Part shown: positions 15,175 to 23,123 of the stretch, piece after piece
Layout: each line of letters opens with the position of its first letter
Position numbering within the stretch: position 1 is the stretch's first letter
NCBI GenBank assembly: GCA_003022725.1
Contig: PXSQ01000009.1
Span: 1-40,256, forward strand
Length of the DNA stretch: 40,256 nt
Source: Halobacteriales archaeon SW_7_65_23
GTDB taxonomy: Archaea; Halobacteriota; Halobacteria; Halobacteriales; Haloarculaceae
Direction: 5' to 3'
The notes under the pieces: model-generated
What the model saw: the letters and a program-made list of their open reading frames with translations, nothing else
Told to the model about the DNA's origin: nothing
Database searches by the model: none
Made by a program: the position numbers and the translations under genes

Positions 15175-16683
15175 ATGGTTCGATCGAGGGTGCGCGTCAG
15201 GTGGCGGGCGAGCCTCGCACTGACGGGGCTGGTGTTGGTCGCACTCGCGGTACCGCTGGCGTTTCCGGCGGTCGTGGCGCTGTACTACGGCGAGTCGCTT
15301 CTCCCGTTCGGAGTCGCGATCGGGGTTACGGTCGCGCTGGGCGGAGCGATGCGGCGGCTGGCGGACCCCTCGGAGAACCTGGGGCCGCGGGAGGCGTTTC
15401 TCGCCGTCTCGCTGATCTGGTTTCTCGTCGCCGCGGTCGGGGCGATCCCGTTTCTCGTTGCTGGCGCCGGGACGATCGGCGGGCCCGTTACCGCACTGTT
15501 CGAGGCGATGAGCGGCCTGACGACGACCGGGGCGACCGCGATCCGGGACTTCTCTGCTCACTCGCAGTCGATTCTGATGTGGCGGCAGGTGATCCAGTGG
15601 CTGGGTGGCCTGGGCATTCTCATCCTGGCGACCGCCGTGCTCTCGTCGCTGAACGTCGCGGGCGCACAGCTCATGGAAACCGAGACCCAGACCCGGACCG
15701 TCGACAAGCTCACCCCGCGGATCTCCGAGACTGCACGGCTGATCTGGGGGCTGTACGTCGGACTCACGCTGCTGGCGATGGGGGCCTACTGGGCGCTCGG
15801 ACTGCTGGGGGTCGCCCCGAACATGGACCTGTACAACGCCGTCGCCCACGGGTTCACGACGGTCGCGACCGCCGGGTTCTCGCCCGAACCCGAGAGCATG
15901 GGCGCGTTCGCGCCAGCGGTCCAGTGGATCGCCATCCCGTTCATGGTGACAGCGTCGACGAGTTTCGTCCTGCTGTACTTCGCGATCAAGGTCGACCCGA
16001 TGCGCCTGTTGCGAAACGAGGAGTTCCACTTCTACCTCGGCACCATCACGTTCTTTACTGCTATCGTTGCAGGGGTGCTGACGCTGAGTGCCAATCCGGC
16101 GTTCGACCCCGAAGAGATCCTGCGACACGCGCTGTTCAACGTCGCTTCGATCGTCACGACGACCGGGTACGCGAGTACGGATTTCGACGTCTGGGGCCCG
16201 GCGGCCAAGCACATGCTATTTCTCTGCATGTTCTTCGGCGGGATGGTCGGGTCGACGACCTGCTCGATCAAGTCGCTGCGCTGGCTGGTCGCGTTCAAAT
16301 CGCTGTACCGCGGCCTGTACACGAGCATCCACCCCGAGGCGATCCGGCCGGTCCGCGTCTCGGGCGACCCCGTCGACGAGGAGACGATCCGGGACATCTA
16401 CGCCTACCTGCTGCTCAGCCTGATCATCTTCTTCCTGCTGACCGTGCTGGTCGTCGTGGACGCCGCACGCGCGGGGGCAGACGTCTCCCAGTTTGACGCG
16501 ATGGGGGCGGCCGCCTCGACGTTTCTCAACATCGGCCCGGCGTTCGGCGAGGCGGGGCCCTACGGCACGTACAACGTGTTCCCGACGTCAACGAAGGTGG
16601 TGATGGTGATCCTGATGTGGATCGGGCGCATCGAGATCATCCCGGTGCTGGTGCTGTTCACGAAGTCGTTCTGGACCTCCTAA
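15175..16683 (+). CDS. trkH: Trk potassium uptake protein TrkH
   Basis: The pore-forming membrane subunit of the Trk system, 502 residues. It has the four pore-loop repeats expected: SGLTTTGATAI near 113, HGFTTVATAGFSP near 226, SIVTTTGYAS near 325 and ASTFLNIGPAFG near 445. About ten to twelve hydrophobic helices surround them. Conserved QLMETE and LTPRISETARLIW segments connect the first and second units. It starts 1 bp after the trkA stop, so both are one operon and one complex. The gene appears intact, unlike the paralogue downstream. Confidence 0.94.
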   Translation: MVRSRVRVRWRASLALTGLVLVALAVPLAFPAVVALYYGESLLPFGVAIGVTVALGGAMRRLADPSENLGPREAFLAVSLIWFLVAAVGAIPFLVAGAGTIGGPVTALFEAMSGLTTTGATAIRDFSAHSQSILMWRQVIQWLGGLGILILATAVLSSLNVAGAQLMETETQTRTVDKLTPRISETARLIWGLYVGLTLLAMGAYWALGLLGVAPNMDLYNAVAHGFTTVATAGFSPEPESMGAFAPAVQWIAIPFMVTASTSFVLLYFAIKVDPMRLLRNEEFHFYLGTITFFTAIVAGVLTLSANPAFDPEEILRHALFNVASIVTTTGYASTDFDVWGPAAKHMLFLCMFFGGMVGSTTCSIKSLRWLVAFKSLYRGLYTSIHPEAIRPVRVSGDPVDEETIRDIYAYLLLSLIIFFLLTVLVVVDAARAGADVSQFDAMGAAASTFLNIGPAFGEAGPYGTYNVFPTSTKVVMVILMWIGRIEIIPVLVLFTKSFWTS

Positions 16684-16786
16684 CGGCGCTCGGGGGTCCG
16701 AGCGTCTCCGGCCGCGCCCGCTCGGCCAACCGAAGCGTTCAAACCCGGGCCGGCCACACCCCCCAACACACGATCCAGTGTCGGGT

Positions 16787-18279
16787 ATGACATGGCGCAT
16801 CGACTGGCAGGCGAGTGTCAGCCTCCTCGGCACGATTCTGAAGTACCTGGCGGTGACAATGCTCGTCCCGCTCGTGGTGGCGGTCGTCTACATGGAGGAC
16901 ATCTGGGTGTTCGTGGTCACGATCGCGCTCACTGTGTTGATCGGATTGGCCCTCGAACGGCTGGACCCGAAGCCGGATCTCGGCGCGCTGGAGGCGCTGT
17001 TGCTGGTGTCGCTGTCGTGGATCGCAGTGTCCGTCATCGGGACGATCCCGTACCTGCTGGGTGGGTTGGGGACCGACTCGACGGTCGGCCTCCAGACAGG
17101 CTCGGCGGGTGCGATGGTCGACTCGATCGTCAACGCGCTGTTCGAGTCGACCAGTGGCCCGGCGGGATGGGAATCATCGTGCTGATGATCGCGATCCTCC
17201 CGGAAGTCGCGGTCAACGGCGCCCAGCTGATGGAGTCGGAGGCGCCGGGGCCGGATCTCCAGAAGCTCACGCCCCGTATCGCCGAGACTGCGCGTGCGCT
17301 CTGGATCATCTACTTCGGGTTCACGGTCCTGCTGATGACCGTTCTGTTCGTGCTCGGACAGACCGGCCTCGCCGAGGAGATGGACCTGTACAACGCTGTA
17401 GCTCACGGGTTCTCGACGCTCCCGACCGGCGGGTTTTCGCCGCAGGCCGACAGCATCGCTGCGTTCTCGGCGGTCGTGCAGTGGGTGATCATCCCGTTCA
17501 TGATCGTCGCCGGCGTCAACTTCGCGCTGTTCTGGCATCTTCTCCGGGGAAACCCCCGGCGAATGCTCAACAACGTCGAGTTCCGGACCTACGCCGGGAT
17601 GCTCGCCGTCCTGTTCGCGGTACTGGCGGCGATGCTGTACAACGGGGCGGTTCCCGCGACCGAGCCCGGCGGCGTAACCGACGGCGCAACAGAGAACGCC
17701 CTACGGCAGGCGGCGTTCCAGATCGGCTCGCTGATGAACTCCACCGGGTTCGCAACGGCGGACTTCGCCGAATGGGCCGACGGCGGGACCAGCGCACAGA
17801 TGCTGCTTTTGTTCGCGATGTTCGTCGGCGGCTCCGCGGGCTCGACTGGCGGCGGAATCAAGGTGATCCGGTGGCTGGTCGTGGTGAAGTCGATCAAGCG
17901 GGAGCTGTTCAACACGGCACACCCCGACGTCGTCGAGCCGGTTCGCCTCGGCGGGAACGTGATCGACGAGGACGCGGTCAGGGGAATCATGGTCTTCACG
18001 CTCCTGTACCTGATCCTGCTCGGTGTCGCTGCCGTGTTTATCATGCTCGACCCGTACCACGCCATCGAGGGCGATCTGTCCGTGTTCGAAGGGCTCAGCG
18101 CCTCGCTTGCCACCATCGGGAACATCGGTCCGGGCTTTGGCCGGCTGGGCCCGTTCGGAAGCTACCTGTTCTTCTCGAACCCCTCGAAACTCCTGATGGT
18201 CGTTCTGATGTGGCTCGGCCGCCTCGAGATCGTCCCCGTGCTCGCGCTGCTGGTCTCCGGGATCGATCGCTCGGGTTGA
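16787..18279 (+). pseudogene. trkH: second trkH, frameshifted and lacking pore loop 1
   Basis: The first frame, from ATG 16787, encodes TWRIDWQASVSLLG and onwards to NALFESTSG. It then runs into a stop at 17183-17185. The next frame resumes family sequence at GGMGIIVLMIAILPEVAVNG and continues to 18279 with loops 2-4 intact (HGFSTLPTGGFSP, NSTGFATADF, TIGNIGPGFG). The missing part corresponds to the first pore loop and helix up to QW in the intact neighbour, where the spacing is 85 nt. Deleting 85 nt changes the frame in exactly the observed direction. CAGTGG at the junction could be the microhomology used. Remaining codons are otherwise undamaged, so the loss is recent. Confidence 0.85.
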
Positions 18280-18363
18280 TCCGCCCCGACCGAGACACCG
18301 ATACTGGTCGCGGGAACCACGTGGATCGGGACACCTAAAGCGGTGGCGGGCAAGGACACGGCT

Positions 18364-20041
18364 ATGAACGGGGTCAAAAAGCGGGCAGCTTACTACATCC
18401 TCTTCATTTCGGTGCTGATCCTCATCGCCTCCGTTGCGTATGACCTCGCGATGAAAGCGGTGGAGCCGCGACCCTATCCCCCCGACGGCGTCGAAGTCTC
18501 GCTGTTTCGAGACGTTCACCGCGACCGGCTACGGCTCGGACTCGCCGTGGCTGAGTCCGGAGCTGAACCTGCTAGTCATCCTGCTCGATCTGACGGGCGT
18601 GGCGCTGTTCTTCCTCGCGCTGCCAGCTGTCCTGATCCCGCTGTTTCAGGACGCGCTGTCGCGCTCGCCATCCACCGAGATCGAGGACGGGCTCGCGGAT
18701 CACGTGGTCGTCTGCACCTACTCGGCGCGCGCGGAGATCCTCATCGACGAACTCACCGCAAGCGATATCGAGTACGTGCTGGTCGAGCCTGACCCCGAGG
18801 AGGCGCTCGAACTGGACGAGGGTGGGTACTCGGTCGTTCACGGCGACCCTGAGTCGGTGACGGCCCTGCAGCGGGCAAACGTCTCCGACGCCCGGACCCT
18901 GGTCGCTGACGTCTCCGACCGCGTGGACGCGAGTATCGTCCTCGCCGCCAAGGAGGCCGCCGAGGACACTCGGGTCATCAGCATCATCGAGGACCCCGAC
19001 AAGGAGCCGTACCACCGGCTCGCCGGCGCCGACGACGTGCTGACGCCGCGGAATCTCCTGGGGAGCGGGCTCGCCCAGAAAGTGACCGCCGGGCTCAGCA
19101 CTGACCTCGGTGACGCCATCGAGATCGGCGAGGAGTTCGACGTCATGGAGATCCCGATCCGGCAGGGCAGCGACCTGGCGGGGACGTCGCTCGCTGATTC
19201 GAGCATCCGCGAGCAGTTCGGCGTCAACGTGGTTGGCGTGTGGCACCGCGGCGAGTTCGAGACCCCGCCCTCGACGGGACGCGAACTCGAGAGCGGGACC
19301 GTCCTGCTCGCGGCCGGCAGCCCGGACCAGCTCGAGGCGCTCGCTTCGGCGACCCGGGCCTCCGCGCGGCGCTTCCGCCGTGGCGAAACCGTCGTCGTGG
19401 GCCACGGCGAGGTCGGCCGGACAGTCACCGACGCGCTGGCGGCGGCGAACCTGCCGTACACCGTCGTCGACAGGGAAGAGCGGCCGGCTGTCGACGTCGT
19501 CGGCGACGCCACCGACGCGGAGACGCTCGGGCAGGCCGGCGTTCCTGACGCCCGCTCGGTCGTCCTGGCGATCCCGGACGACACGACGACGGAGTTCGCC
19601 ACGCTCGTCGTGCGCGACCTCAACGACTCGGCCGAGGTGATCGCGCGGGCCGACGACGTGGGAGCCATCGGGAAAGGGTTCCGGGGGGGCGTCGACGAGG
19701 TCGGGTCGATCAGGAAGATGTACCGCGCCGGGGCGGACTACGTGCTCTCGCTGGCGACTGTCAGCGGGCGCTCGATCGCTTCGGAGATCATCGAGAGCGA
19801 GGAGTTCCTGACCGTCGGCACGAAGGTAAACGTCGTCCGCACGCCCGCCCCCGGCCTGGCCGGGAAGACCATCGCCCAGGCGGGGGTCCGCGAACGTACC
19901 GGCTGTACCGTCGTCGCAATCGAGCGCAACGGCCAGCTCCGGACCGCCGTCAACCCCCAGTTCCGGATCCAGGAGGGTGACGAACTCGTCGTCGCCGGCA
20001 CCGCCGCCGGCACCAGCCGGTTCGTCAGCGAGTTCTGCTGA
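18364..20041 (+). pseudogene. RCK-type potassium channel, frameshifted before the selectivity filter
   Basis: From ATG 18364 the protein MNGVKKRAAYYILFISVLIL runs to VEVSLF, about residue 52. It then changes frame near 18510. The second frame gives FETFTATGYGSDSPW, the potassium filter, then helix 2 (NLLVILLDLTGVALFFLALP). Two cytoplasmic RCK units follow, starting DHVVVCTYSARAEIL and ETVVVGHGEVGRTV, each with a C-terminal ligand domain. Related channels have roughly seven more residues of pore helix at the junction; a loss of about 20 nt accounts for the frame change. From ATG 18599 a 480-residue protein with helix 2 and both RCK units could still be made, but without a pore. Confidence 0.8.
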
Positions 20042-20133
20042 ACGGGCGGTGTCCGCTACGATGGGAGATGCAAGTGAAAGGCTTCCAGCACGCAAGCTAT
20101 ATTCCGGTCGGGCCGATAGCTCAACCAACCAGC

Positions 20134-20583
20134 ATGGTCGAGATCGAGGACCTCGATACCTACCGGGTGCACAACGACATCGGCCCGGACGACCCCGCGC
20201 CGCGGGCGCCCCAGGGGCCGCCGGACGCCGAGAACGAGCAGTTCCGGGTCTGGCTGTTCGACGCCGAGGAGTCCGAAACGGTGCCGGACATCTACATCGT
20301 CGCCCAGGATCCGTCGCCACTTGACTTCCGGATGTGGGTGTTCGTCGGCCGCGGGGAGACGTCGCAGTTCTCGATGCGTGCCTCCCACAAGTACAGCGAG
20401 GACGAGGTCGTCGAGAGCGGCCGCGAGGACTGCTGTGAGGTGCTGTTCGCGGGCGAGTCACTGCGTGCCGAGCACTGCCCGCCGGCGGTCGAACAGCTAG
20501 CTCGCGACCTTTCGGGAGCGGAGGTGCTGTTGCCGCCGGAACGCGATACCGGTGACGGCCACGGCGGACCGATCAACTACTGA
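20134..20583 (+). CDS. acidic protein of unknown function
   Basis: A 149-residue soluble protein starting MVEIEDLDTYRVHNDIGP that I do not recognise. It is rich in acidic residues and beta strands (FRVWLFDAEE, DFRMWVFVGRGET), with a Cys-Cys pair in REDCCEVLF and one further cysteine. The ATG at 20134 follows a TATA box (AGCTATATT, about 20096-20104) by 30 nt, so a leaderless message is likely; the longer frame from 20068 would start before that promoter. Its end overlaps the end of the convergent zinc-finger gene by 7 bp. Confidence 0.7.
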   Translation: MVEIEDLDTYRVHNDIGPDDPAPRAPQGPPDAENEQFRVWLFDAEESETVPDIYIVAQDPSPLDFRMWVFVGRGETSQFSMRASHKYSEDEVVESGREDCCEVLFAGESLRAEHCPPAVEQLARDLSGAEVLLPPERDTGDGHGGPINY

Positions 20584-20768
20584 GAAAGCGAGGCTACCGG
20601 CGACCAGCCACAGACGCTACATTCCGATCGGGCTGTCTCGTGGAGAGCGCCACAGTCCGGACACTGCTTTTTGTTGTAGCTCTCTTCCCACTCGACGTCG
20701 TCAGTCTCGTACCCGCGCTCGGAGAGGAACTCGTCGAAAAGTTCGTCGTCGGGTGGTGCGGACACCAT
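20577..20768 (-). CDS. HVO_0416-type small zinc-finger protein
   Basis: A 63-residue protein with a helical front (DDELFDEFLSERGYETDDVEW) and a four-cysteine zinc site CPDCGALHETARSECSVCGW at about 45-59. This matches from memory the haloarchaeal HVO_0416 family of one-finger proteins, many of which act in regulation. The ATG at 20768 is preferred to 20795 because a TATA box (ACTATATGC, about 20793-20801 on this strand) ends about 25 nt before it. The tail SLSQ overlaps the convergent upstream gene. Confidence 0.85.
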   Translation of the reverse strand: MVSAPPDDELFDEFLSERGYETDDVEWEESYNKKQCPDCGALHETARSECSVCGWSPVASLSQ

Positions 20769-20952
20769 ACGTGGTATGCTTTGGCACACCAGCATATAGT
20801 TCTATTGGTGATGGTGTTTGTTGCCAGTTGGCACACTGTGTCCGTACGTTCAGGTACGAAGCGGGTTAGGGGTGATTGTTCGGGGAATCAGCGCTGCGAG
20901 GTACAGATCCTGAAAAAATCTCCTGGCAGTCCGGCTTAGCGACTGCTCGAGT

Positions 20953-20995
20953 AATCTCAATTCGGGTTTTCACGTACGTACAGCCACCAGTATGA
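20953..20995. mobile_element. MITE family 3, solo left half
   Basis: The reverse complement begins TCATACTGGTGGCTGTACGT and matches 4191-4233 through ACGTGAAAACYCGAATTGA with few differences. The other end is absent, so the element was truncated here. Confidence 0.7.
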
Positions 20996-21009
20996 GAACG
21001 TAGGATGGT

Positions 21010-21038
21010 GGGTAAGGGGTGGGGGTAAGGGGTGGGGG
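21010..21038 (+). repeat. G-rich tandem repeat, G-quadruplex motif
   Basis: Five runs of three to five G lie in 29 bp, separated by TAA, T, TAA and T. The 13-bp unit GTAAGGGGTGGGG occurs twice in tandem. This fits the standard quadruplex-forming pattern, with loops of 1-3 nt. It lies about 112 bp upstream of the nikR-like start. Confidence 0.7.
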
Positions 21039-21150
21039 TGTTGGCACCGGTATGATGCCAGCAACAGGTTCTCAGCCGTGATGGGTATTAAAACTGATGG
21101 CCGTATTATCGCATTTGATACTGGTCCGGGCCGTGATCAGGAGTTAATAT

Positions 21151-21378
21151 ATGACAGTTGTCAGCGTCTCGATGCCGGAGGAGTTGCTGGAGCGCCTGGA
21201 CACATTCACAGAGGAGCACAGGTACACCGGGCGCAGCGAGGTCGTCCGGGAGGCATCGCGGAACCTGCTCAACGAGTTCGAGGACAAACAGCTCGAAGAC
21301 CGGGAGCTGATGGGCGTCGTCATCGTCCTGTTCGACTACTCGGTGATGCCCGTCGACCGGATCGACGCGGTCGTTTAG
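21151..21378 (+). CDS. NikR/CopG-like ribbon-helix-helix protein lacking its metal domain
   Basis: The 75 residues start [19 protein letters not shown] and contain a complete ribbon-helix-helix DNA-binding domain to about residue 50. NikR-type regulators continue ELMGVVTVLFDY into an 80-residue ACT-like nickel-binding domain and end near DYSVMPVD. Here LFDY joins SVMPVD directly, so the whole ligand domain is missing in frame. Short repeats around GACTAC at both edges would explain the loss. The remaining protein could still bind DNA as a dimer but cannot sense metal or form the usual tetramer. The last residues RIDAVV are not family-like, and their codons recur downstream as a 17-bp direct repeat. 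Confidence 0.75.
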   Translation: MTVVSVSMPEELLERLDTFTEEHRYTGRSEVVREASRNLLNEFEDKQLEDRELMGVVIVLFDYSVMPVDRIDAVV

Positions 21379-21425
21379 TCGACCAGAGCAATACGGTCGT
21401 CTGAGCGGCCGGATCGACGCGGTCG
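21357..21425 (+). repeat. 17-bp direct repeat at the nikR-like 3' end
   Basis: CCGGATCGACGCGGTCG occurs at 21357-21373 and again at 21409-21425, 52 bp apart. The first copy includes the last codons of the nikR-like gene. This looks like a local duplication or slippage scar next to the in-frame deletion. Confidence 0.6.
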
Positions 21426-21431
21426 CGTCTC

Positions 21432-22211
21432 TTACTCCGCCAACCAGGCGTCATCGATCCGCAGCTGTCCACGTGTGCCGTCCCATTCGGTCTCGGAGTC
21501 GAGTTCGATCCGCCGGGACATGTGGGGGCCGTCCCGGACCAGCGTTTCGAACTCCCCGCCTTCCCCGAGCACGTGGACGCCGTAGCTGTCGTTGAGCTCC
21601 TGCAACTCCGCTAGCGTGTCGGCGTCGAGGGTCCGCCCGAGCCAGGATTCGTCCAGCCCGCCGGCCGCGACGCGGATGATCGTGATCTCGAACCCCGCCG
21701 CGAGCATCTCCTCGGCCAGCGCTACCGGGTCGCGCTGCCACAGCGGCGCGAACACGTCGATCCCCAGGCGATCTGCCATCGCCCCGACCCGGGAGTTCTG
21801 GTACTCGCTTCCGACGGCGCCGACCGTCACACCCGCGATTCCCTCCGGTAGCTTCTCGTCAAGCTCGCCGAGCGCCGCTTCCAGGGGTTCCAGCTCTGCG
21901 TCCCCCTGCTCGGCGGCGTCCGTGGCCGCCGCCGCGTCGAAGTCGTCGGGATGGACGTCGACGAGGTCGATCCCGATGCTCTCGGCGGCCAGCCCCGCCA
22001 GCTCCGTCGCCGGGACGTGGTACATGTAGGAGTCGCCCTCGGGGTGGACGGTCAGCAGCCGGTCGACCGGCAGGCCCCGCTTTAGGGCCTGATACAGCGC
22101 CCACGAGGAGTCCTTGCCGCCCGAGAACAGGCTGACCCAGGAGCCCGACCGGGACTCGGGGTCGGAGCTGGCCTGGTCGCCCGTGTCGGACCTGGAGCCG
22201 CCCGGGCTCAT
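21432..22211 (-). CDS. dph6: diphthine-ammonia ligase-like ATP pyrophosphatase (Dph6)
   Basis: Members activate diphthine on elongation factor 2 with ATP and add ammonia, the last step of diphthamide synthesis. The 259-residue protein has the PP-loop SGGKDSS at residues 30-36 after an acidic serine-rich head. The family-typical GAVGSEYQNSRVGAMADRLG, PLWQRDP and LGEGGEFETLV segments follow. The ATG at 22211 overlaps the SDR gene stop as ATGA, so the genes are coupled; the longer frame is a shadow of the SDR gene. The assignment is good, although some members of this family have no proven role. Confidence 0.88.
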   Translation of the reverse strand: MSPGGSRSDTGDQASSDPESRSGSWVSLFSGGKDSSWALYQALKRGLPVDRLLTVHPEGDSYMYHVPATELAGLAAESIGIDLVDVHPDDFDAAAATDAAEQGDAELEPLEAALGELDEKLPEGIAGVTVGAVGSEYQNSRVGAMADRLGIDVFAPLWQRDPVALAEEMLAAGFEITIIRVAAGGLDESWLGRTLDADTLAELQELNDSYGVHVLGEGGEFETLVRDGPHMSRRIELDSETEWDGTRGQLRIDDAWLAE

Positions 22212-22993
22212 GACTGCGGCGACTCCTCGATCTGCGGGACGCCAGCCGCGCGAACGGTCTCGCCGACGACGTAGGAGGACGCAGGGCTGGCGAGGAACCG
22301 CGTCAGGTCGGCGATCTCCTCGCTGAGGCCGATCGTGCGGTCGACGGAATCGCGGTCGATATCGCCGGCGGTCACGCCCATCTGGGAAGCGACGCCCGGC
22401 GTCGCGACGAACCCCGGCGCGATGCAGTTCACCCGGACGTCCTCGCTCGCCCACTCGTAGGCGAGCGTACTCGTGAGGTTGATGACGGCCGCCTTGGCGG
22501 CGCCGTAGTGGCTCATGTACGGGGCACCCTGCTGGCCGGCGACGCTGGCCATGTTGACGACGCTGCCGCCACCGTCCGAGAGGTGCTCGCCGGCCGCCTG
22601 CGTGCAGTGGTAGGTGCCGTGAAGGTTGATGTCGACGATCGTTTCCCAGCCGTTCGGGCTGATGTCGTCGAAGTTCGCCATGAAGCTCGCGCCGGCGTTG
22701 TTGACGAGCGTGTCGATCCCGCCGAACGCCTCGACAGTCGCCTCGACGAGCGCGTCGACGGCCTCGCGGTCGGTGACGTCACACTCGACGGCCAGCGCTT
22801 CGCCCGGCCGGTCGCTGTCTTCGATCCCGTCGGCGACCGGCTCGACGTTCTCCTGCTCGCGCGAGCAGATCACGACGTCGGCGCCCCCGGCCGCGAACTG
22901 CTCGGCGATCGCTTTCCCGATGCCGCTGGAGGCGCCTGTGACGATCGCGACCTGTCCCTCGACGCTGAACCTGTCGTGGCTGTCGGCTGTCAT
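22208..22993 (-). CDS. short-chain dehydrogenase/reductase (SDR)
   Basis: A classical SDR of 261 residues. The cofactor loop TGASSGIG is at 19-26, NNAG at 98-101, and the catalytic Ser150, Tyr163 and Lys167 are in NMAS and SHYGAAK. ICSRE after beta-2 suggests NADP(H) preference, since Arg45 sits where it can contact the phosphate. The substrate is unknown. The ATG at 22993 gives the normal SDR length; the long upstream frame crosses the moxR gene. A TATA-like ACTTTTGACC lies about 20-25 nt upstream. It overlaps the dph6-like gene by 4 bp. Confidence 0.9.
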   Translation of the reverse strand: MTADSHDRFSVEGQVAIVTGASSGIGKAIAEQFAAGGADVVICSREQENVEPVADGIEDSDRPGEALAVECDVTDREAVDALVEATVEAFGGIDTLVNNAGASFMANFDDISPNGWETIVDINLHGTYHCTQAAGEHLSDGGGSVVNMASVAGQQGAPYMSHYGAAKAAVINLTSTLAYEWASEDVRVNCIAPGFVATPGVASQMGVTAGDIDRDSVDRTIGLSEEIADLTRFLASPASSYVVGETVRAAGVPQIEESPQS

Positions 22994-23087
22994 ACCGCCA
23001 CAGAGGGGTGGATCGGTCAAAAGTGCACCCATCTTGGCACATCGCCGGCACCCGAATTTAAGTAATAAAAACCGTCGCTTGAGCAAA

Positions 23088-23102
23088 GCGAAAATTTTTC
23101 GC
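23088..23102 (+). promoter_or_regulatory. palindrome over the moxR promoter
   Basis: GCGAAAATTTTTCGC is a perfect 7+7 inverted repeat around one base, centred 29 nt upstream of the moxR start. This is where the TATA box of a leaderless gene should be. It may be the TATA element and an operator at once. A second AT-rich stretch (AATTTAAGTAATAAAAA) lies at 23055-23071 between the divergent SDR and moxR genes. Confidence 0.5.
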
Positions 23103-23123
23103 CGGGGGATCCCTCGAACCAGT

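Larger units (their letters stand above)
20769..21150. other. intergenic region with MITE end and G-quadruplex motif
   Basis: This 382-bp gap has no gene. It contains the zinc-finger promoter, a family 3 MITE half (20953-20995), a G-rich tandem repeat (21010-21038) and the nikR-like leader. That leader includes an AGGAG at 21138-21142 and the AT run TTAATATATG up to the start at 21151. Confidence 0.6.

Noticed and set aside
18295-18345. CGATACTGGTCGCGGG as a MITE family 3 end
   Set aside because: Shares only ATACTGG; the rest of the TIR is absent.
18572-20461. 629-codon minus-strand frame opposite the potassium channel
   Set aside because: Antisense shadow; the plus strand carries RCK domains and TATGYG.
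21392-21401. ATACGGTCGT, like the end of MITE family 1
   Set aside because: Only ten bases match and no partner end exists; chance is likely in this GC-rich DNA.
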